Shown: positions 58,866-64,000 of the stretch, piece after piece
Position numbering within the stretch: position 1 is the first letter of the stretch
Layout: each line of letters starts with the position of its first letter
Source of the DNA: Stictocephala bisonia
Taxonomy: Eukaryota; Arthropoda; Insecta; Hemiptera; Membracidae
Assembly (NCBI GenBank): GCA_035578905.1
Contig: JAQJVL010000737.1
Location: 278,501-342,500 of the forward strand
Direction: 5' to 3'
DNA length: 64,000 nucleotides
Notes under the pieces: model-generated
Told to the model about the DNA's origin: nothing
The model's input: the letters and a program-made list of their open reading frames with translations, nothing else
Database searches by the model: none
Position numbers and translations under genes: made by a program

Positions 58866-60749
58866 ATGAGTTTCAATCTTCACGCCATCAGCATTGTCTT
58901 ACTGTTCATCAGCAGCACGTATGTGACATCAGCCAGTATTCTTTATACCTTGGGAAGGTCAACTTTCCAGCATTACAAATCACAAAGAATCATCTTCCGT
59001 GAAGACCCAGATCTCGGAAACCTCCCTATTCTAGATAAATATGACTTTGTAGTAATAGGATCAGGCCCTGGGGGATCTGCAGTTGCCAACAGGTTGTCTG
59101 AAGTAGCGGACTGGAAGGTCCTGCTGCTGGAGGCTGGCAAGGATGGTTCCATAGTAACGGACGTTCCGGCAATTGCCAGCTATCTGCAGTTTACCGACTA
59201 CAACTGGGGGTACAAGATGGAGCGTGAGGAGGGGATCTGCCTAGCCATGAAGGAGCAGCGATGTCCTTGGCCGAGGGGTAAGGGTGTTGGAGGCTCAAGC
59301 CTCATCAATTACATGATTTACACCAGAGGACAGCCTAAGGACTACGATAGGATTGAAGCAGCTGGTAATCCAGGATGGGGTTACAAAGATGTCTTACAGT
59401 ACTTCATGAAGTCAGAGAAGATAAACATTCCTGAATACATGAACTCAAGTGTCCACTCTAGAAAGGGATACCTTGATGTAGAATGGATACCTTACAAGAC
59501 AGAACTTATTGATGTGTTTATGAAGGCCTGTGAAGAGCTTGGTTATGGAAAGATCGATTACAACTCTGGAGAAACACACGAGGGGTTCTCAAGGATTCAG
59601 GCTACGTTAAGGTCTGGTCGGAGGGTGAGTGCAGCAAAAGCTTATCTTGAGCCAATTAAAGATAGACAAAATCTACATATAGCAGAGAGATCGCGGGTTA
59701 CAAAAATAGTCATTGACCCTACAACCAAGAGAGCAATAGGAGTGGAATTCGTGAAAAATAGAGTAAGACGTAAAGTCTATGTGAAAAAAGAAGTAATATT
59801 ATCAGCAGGAACTTTGAATTCTCCTCAGTTGTTGATGTTATCTGGTGTGGGGCCAGAGGATCATTTGAAGAGTCATGGTATCCCAGTCATTAAAGATCTT
59901 CCTGTAGGTAAGAATTTACAAGAACACTTTTGTATGCCTGGATTAGTATTTCTCGTTAACTCCTCAAATACCCTAGTAGAAGACAGAGATGTTAGTCTGC
60001 CAAATATACTGCAGTGGTTTGAACAGGGAAGTGGAATTCTTACTTTACCTGGAGGGGTTGAAGGAATAAACTACGCATCTACAAAATACAACGAGGACCC
60101 AGATTTGCCCGATTTGGAAATGCTTTTCATTGCCGGAAGTTTAGTTTCGGATGCTGGAAGAACTGTGAAGGACAGTTTTGGTATAACAGACGAGTTCTAC
60201 AACTCCGTGTACAGTTCCATCAATAACAGATACACGATTTCGGTATTTCCCATTCTACTCAAACCAAAAAGTCGAGGACAAGTGCTTCTCCAAGACAGCA
60301 ACCCATGGCACTGGCCGTTATTTTACCACAACTACTTCAATGATTCCGCAGATATGGATGTGATGGTGGAAAGTATCAAGAAAGTGGTGGAATTGCAGCA
60401 TACCGAGGCCTTCAAGTCTGTCAATGCGACTCTGCACTCGGTTCCTTTTCCCGATTGCAAGCATCTACCTTTTGCGAGTGACGAGTATTGGGCTTGTGCC
60501 GCCAGGACACTGCTCCTGACTCTCCATCACCAGTGTGGCACATGCAAGATGGGACCACCCTCCGACCCCTCGGCAGTTGTAGACCATAAGCTTCGTGTCC
60601 ATGGGATTAGTGGTCTTCGGGTAGTTGATGCATCTATATTTCCGGACATTCCTACTGCACATCTGTACGCCCCCACGTTAATGGTGGGCGAGAAAGCTGC
60701 TGACATGATCAAAGATGATTGGCTGCCGAATCGAGGCAGAACTGAATAG
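58866..60749 (+). CDS. GMC oxidoreductase B (glucose dehydrogenase-like, FAD)
   Basis: Paralog of gene A, 627 aa, aligning without gaps for 622 residues and then adding a charged tail RGRTE. By eye about four residues in five agree; the N-terminal 50 differ most. The hydrophobic leader spans about 7-28, GSGPGG 65-70, PWPRGKGVGG 134-143, SAGTLNSPQLLMLSGVG 313-329, HHQCGTCKMG 554-563 (His555), and HLYAPTLMVGEK 599-610 with Tyr601, so the unusual active-site residue is shared. Differences cluster in the leader, at 296-305 and at 361-390, regions that in the family lie outside the FAD core and could affect substrate choice. A sequon at N365 is kept. Start chosen by alignment and by the acceptor at 58845. 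No intron in the coding region. Substrate unknown. Confidence 0.93.
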   Translation: MSFNLHAISIVLLFISSTYVTSASILYTLGRSTFQHYKSQRIIFREDPDLGNLPILDKYDFVVIGSGPGGSAVANRLSEVADWKVLLLEAGKDGSIVTDVPAIASYLQFTDYNWGYKMEREEGICLAMKEQRCPWPRGKGVGGSSLINYMIYTRGQPKDYDRIEAAGNPGWGYKDVLQYFMKSEKINIPEYMNSSVHSRKGYLDVEWIPYKTELIDVFMKACEELGYGKIDYNSGETHEGFSRIQATLRSGRRVSAAKAYLEPIKDRQNLHIAERSRVTKIVIDPTTKRAIGVEFVKNRVRRKVYVKKEVILSAGTLNSPQLLMLSGVGPEDHLKSHGIPVIKDLPVGKNLQEHFCMPGLVFLVNSSNTLVEDRDVSLPNILQWFEQGSGILTLPGGVEGINYASTKYNEDPDLPDLEMLFIAGSLVSDAGRTVKDSFGITDEFYNSVYSSINNRYTISVFPILLKPKSRGQVLLQDSNPWHWPLFYHNYFNDSADMDVMVESIKKVVELQHTEAFKSVNATLHSVPFPDCKHLPFASDEYWACAARTLLLTLHHQCGTCKMGPPSDPSAVVDHKLRVHGISGLRVVDASIFPDIPTAHLYAPTLMVGEKAADMIKDDWLPNRGRTE

Positions 60750-61479
60750 CTTTACTTAAAATGACAGTGATTTTACATTGAGCTTCATTTTTTCAATTGT
60801 AGTTAAGTTATAGAAGAGATAATAAGAAACTTATCCATTCAATTGAAATGTATTGTTCTCATTCAAAATTACATATTTTTAGATTTAAACAACCGAGGTT
60901 ATTTTTGTTTATCGTATTTATAGCTCAGACATTAGTTATGTACGTCTTTAAATTTTAAAGAATTTGTACTGATTTGAAAGTTGAGAAAGTGTAAAACTGG
61001 TTTTACATTTGTCAGCACAGATCACAAAGTTACTATATAATGACTTATTTGGTTCATTCACAAATATCTTCAAACTTCTATGTGTCATTCTAGTCACATT
61101 ATTGATATAAAGAAGTAAAGAATCCTCAAAGTTAAATAGCCAATCGCCCTCAAAGTGTTTTTTAGACGTTTCTTGGACAGGTGTTTTCATACTACCTTAC
61201 AAGAGAATTAATTGGGGCAAATAACAGACTACATCAAATTAACAAAATATACTATGTTCATTTAAATATTTTGTTACGTAATATTTCAAAGAGCAATCCC
61301 AATGCGGTAAAATAACAGGAAACCCATGTTAAAATCATATTTCCATTGATATTCCATGTTACACTCTCCATGTTAAAAGCTAGGAAAGAATTTAATGAAG
61401 AAAATATAGTTAAGTAGAGAAAATAATATGGTTAATCATGTCATGTGACCAATTAGTTTGTCTATAAAGTATGGTACTG

Positions 61480-61530
61480 TGACACTGCACTCGGTCCCTT
61501 TTCTTGGTTCCAGGCATCTATTGGTAAAGA
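61480..61530 (+). pseudogene. Short GMC-derived fragment
   Basis: ACACTGCACTCGGTCCC, TTTTCTTGGTTCCAGGCATC and TATTGG match the segment of genes A and B that encodes ATLHSVPFPDCKHLPFA, with substitutions. Only about 50 bases are recognisable. It may be the remnant of another paralog or of a partial tandem duplication. Confidence 0.5.
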
Positions 61531-61628
61531 AGCTATTCTCAAGTCCTCAAATTTCTTTTCAATGGACATTTTAACACCTATAAATTACCTGGAGTTAAAA
61601 GGTACCTTAGTTACTGAAGCTTATTTAG

Positions 61629-61634
61629 AATAAA
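61629..61634 (+). terminator. Candidate polyadenylation signal, GMC gene B
   Basis: AATAAA 880 bases after the stop. It is distant for an insect 3' end and the region is AT-rich, so a non-canonical nearer signal is equally possible. Confidence 0.25.
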
Positions 61635-63053
61635 GTTTTTATAAATTAATATACTTCGAAATTTCATCGGCTTTAAAGCCTTCGCCATTTAATTTATTCG
61701 TGGAAAATTATCACCCAGCTGCTTTAAGCATAGATTTTTAAACATAACGCGAATATAAATTTTTTAATCACTTTTTCAAAACATTCATTTATACATGTAT
61801 CTGCAGCCAAGTACTTGTTCTTGGTTTTATTTTAACACTGGAACTGGTATTCAAAATCAATCACTCTAATTACGACCGGTATCACTGATACTCATAAAAA
61901 AATACAGGCTCATGAATTAAAATTGGCTGTGGCCTATTTTCGAAAAAAAAACATTTTCTTTGTATCTTTATTGACCCTTAAGTGGCGTTTATCTTTAAAA
62001 AGAGTGCATGGAATTATTGACATTTACTAAACATAAAAGTAATAACATTACGTATAGTATATACTTATACTCGTGTGTACTCGAACTTTTTTCACAAAAA
62101 GTATTTTAGTTTACATATAGTAGACAGTTTAATTTATTGTTAATTAGGTTAGGTTTTTTTTGTATTATTCTACATGTAGTTTTGTGAAAAAAAGATAATT
62201 TTGAATTGAATTGTGTTAGTATAGTCAACAGAACTGTGCACTTATACATATTGAGTTCTTTTAAAAGCAGTATTATTTAATAAATATGAACTGTTACCTA
62301 ATAAATTATGAAATTAATTTTAGACGTCTATGAACATTTTAATAAACAAATCACAATTAATTGAAACCACCTGTTTGATTAAAAAATATTTCTTTCATAT
62401 CAATTGTCAATAAACCCTTTACATTCCTACTGTAAATATAATTCATTTACAACTTCTGTGTATTATCACTTTTGAATGTGACCTTTGGTAACTAATGAAA
62501 ATGTTGATTGAATATGTAAACATGTATGTAAATAACGCTCCAATATTTAAATGACGAATTGGGAGTATCTGAATGTATACTACACGAATAATAAGAACAT
62601 TTTCCGAAAAATCTTGTCCAATTGCATTATGGTTGGGCCGGACAGTAAGTGACCTGCTTGTTAAATTTAGCGCATATAGGGGTTTCAGCATTGAGGGGAA
62701 ACGTTCCGTCGCTCAGCTGCCGTAAAACACGGACGTGACTAAATTCCGCCTTAAACTTCCGGAACAGTGTTTAGTTAAAAAAATAACCGTAATGAACTGT
62801 ACAAGATTGTTTAACTGTTATTTATTGTGAACATTATTATTCATTGTGTTAATGTTATTATTAGTTGTTATTTGAATACTATACAATGTTTTAATTTAAT
62901 CGTTATAAACTTGGTTCGATATTTTCAATCAAACCAACCAATGTTTACTGTTGTTAACGACGTAGTGGGTGGGGGTTTCCTGTAAGCCAGAAACCTACTG
63001 TCATGCTAGCTGCCATGAATTGTTAAACGTAATGACACAGTGAGGAAATTAGC

Positions 63054-63231
<178 letters not shown>

Positions 63232-64000
63232 ATAAATATTACATTAATTACAGATGAACATTTTTTTATTTTACTTAATATAACACGTATATGAAGTAAT
63301 AAAAGTTTGTATTTAGCAATGAGTATACGTTCAAACGTGTAGTTTTCTAGCAAATGTATTTTGTATGTACATATATTTTACATTATTTACTATCACTATA
63401 TATGCATATAAACAAAATATTTTCATATGCTCTATTTATTATACATGCATAAAAGTTAGTAGTTTAATTTTCAATATTAATATAGTATTGATAAGTTTTT
63501 ATCAAATATTAAATCTAAATGTAAACTCTTTAATTTTATGAGCTAATCAATAAGATGTACTTATTATGTTTGTTAATCTTATCAGAAGGTTTTAACCTCT
63601 TATTGTAGAATATGTTACAAGAATTTGATCTTTTCAGAAAATCTCTTTAGTTAAATGCATTAACCTTCATTTTATTACAACGACGCCGACAACTCTCATT
63701 ATACGTTCAGATAATTTATTATAATGGAAACAACATTAAAACTTAATTAACATGCTAATCAGCATGCAGTGTCATCAATCTGAGCATTACAGATTTAAAT
63801 TGAAAAACTTACTTTAGGAGTGTTTTAAGAGAAACTATCAGAAATATAAACATTGTATTTAGTTATATAAAAATGTACAATAGTCATAAGTAAAATAATA
63901 TTTTTCATGTTTCCTACAGGACATACCAAAGACATCAGTTAACAATATATATTAAATAAATGAATAATTGATGTGTTAATTTTGCCAATAATTATATTGT
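63232..64000. other. AT-rich sequence to the window end
   Basis: No feature supported. Confidence 0.4.

Overview
The window is AT-rich, repeat-laden animal nuclear DNA, most probably from an insect or other arthropod. Two tandem genes of the insect-type GMC oxidoreductase family (glucose dehydrogenase-like), short TTAGG-type tracts (the common arthropod telomere motif), remnants of piggyBac, pogo/Tigger and non-LTR elements, and very long microsatellites support this. There are no operons, rRNA genes, CRISPR arrays or bacterial-style genes. I cannot name the species.

Only two intact protein-coding genes can be supported, both on the + strand: GMC oxidoreductase A (CDS 46026-47894, 622 aa) and B (CDS 58866-60749, 627 aa). 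Each has its whole coding region in one exon, preceded by a visible 3' splice acceptor, so each should have at least one upstream untranslated exon. They align without gaps over 622 residues and are recent paralogs. A possible Inr+DPE core promoter for gene B lies at 58034-58068.

The rest is repeats and mobile-element debris. 0-8 kb: a 72-bp minisatellite, a hammerhead-like motif, a GC-richer tract and a duplicated segment with a small insertion. 8.4-10.4 kb: arrays with 102-bp and about 91-bp periods. 11-12.1 kb: relic of an element encoding a MADF domain. 15.2-17.1 kb: Jockey-like LINE endonuclease relic and a 0.65-kb repeat that recurs at 26.9-27.6 kb. 19.2-20.1 kb: Tigger/pogo-like element. 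20.9-25.7 kb: a 4.8-kb array of a 39-bp unit, with related units at 28.6-30.3 kb. 30.5-31.1 kb: about 305 GT repeats. 31.8-32.1 kb: inverted telomere-like motifs. 35.3, 38.1-38.8, 42.4-43.3 and 58.2 kb (plus one unit near 0.36 kb): one dispersed minisatellite family in both orientations. 40.8-41.8 kb: a piggyBac-like element inserted into a SINE-like repeat. 51.0-51.4 kb: a foldback element carrying eight copies of a short motif. 53.5-54.4 kb: LINE reverse transcriptase relic. 63.1 kb: a CT microsatellite.

The most interesting items are a SINE-like family (seven copies) with a B-box-like hairpin and A-box-like sequence; the piggyBac insertion into one copy, with TTAA target duplication; the iteron-bearing foldback element; the hammerhead-like motif; the 39-bp satellite that is open in both strands and has 12- and 13-unit higher-order duplications; and a Tyr at the expected second active-site position in both GMC proteins. 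All similarity statements rest on reading by eye, without database searches.
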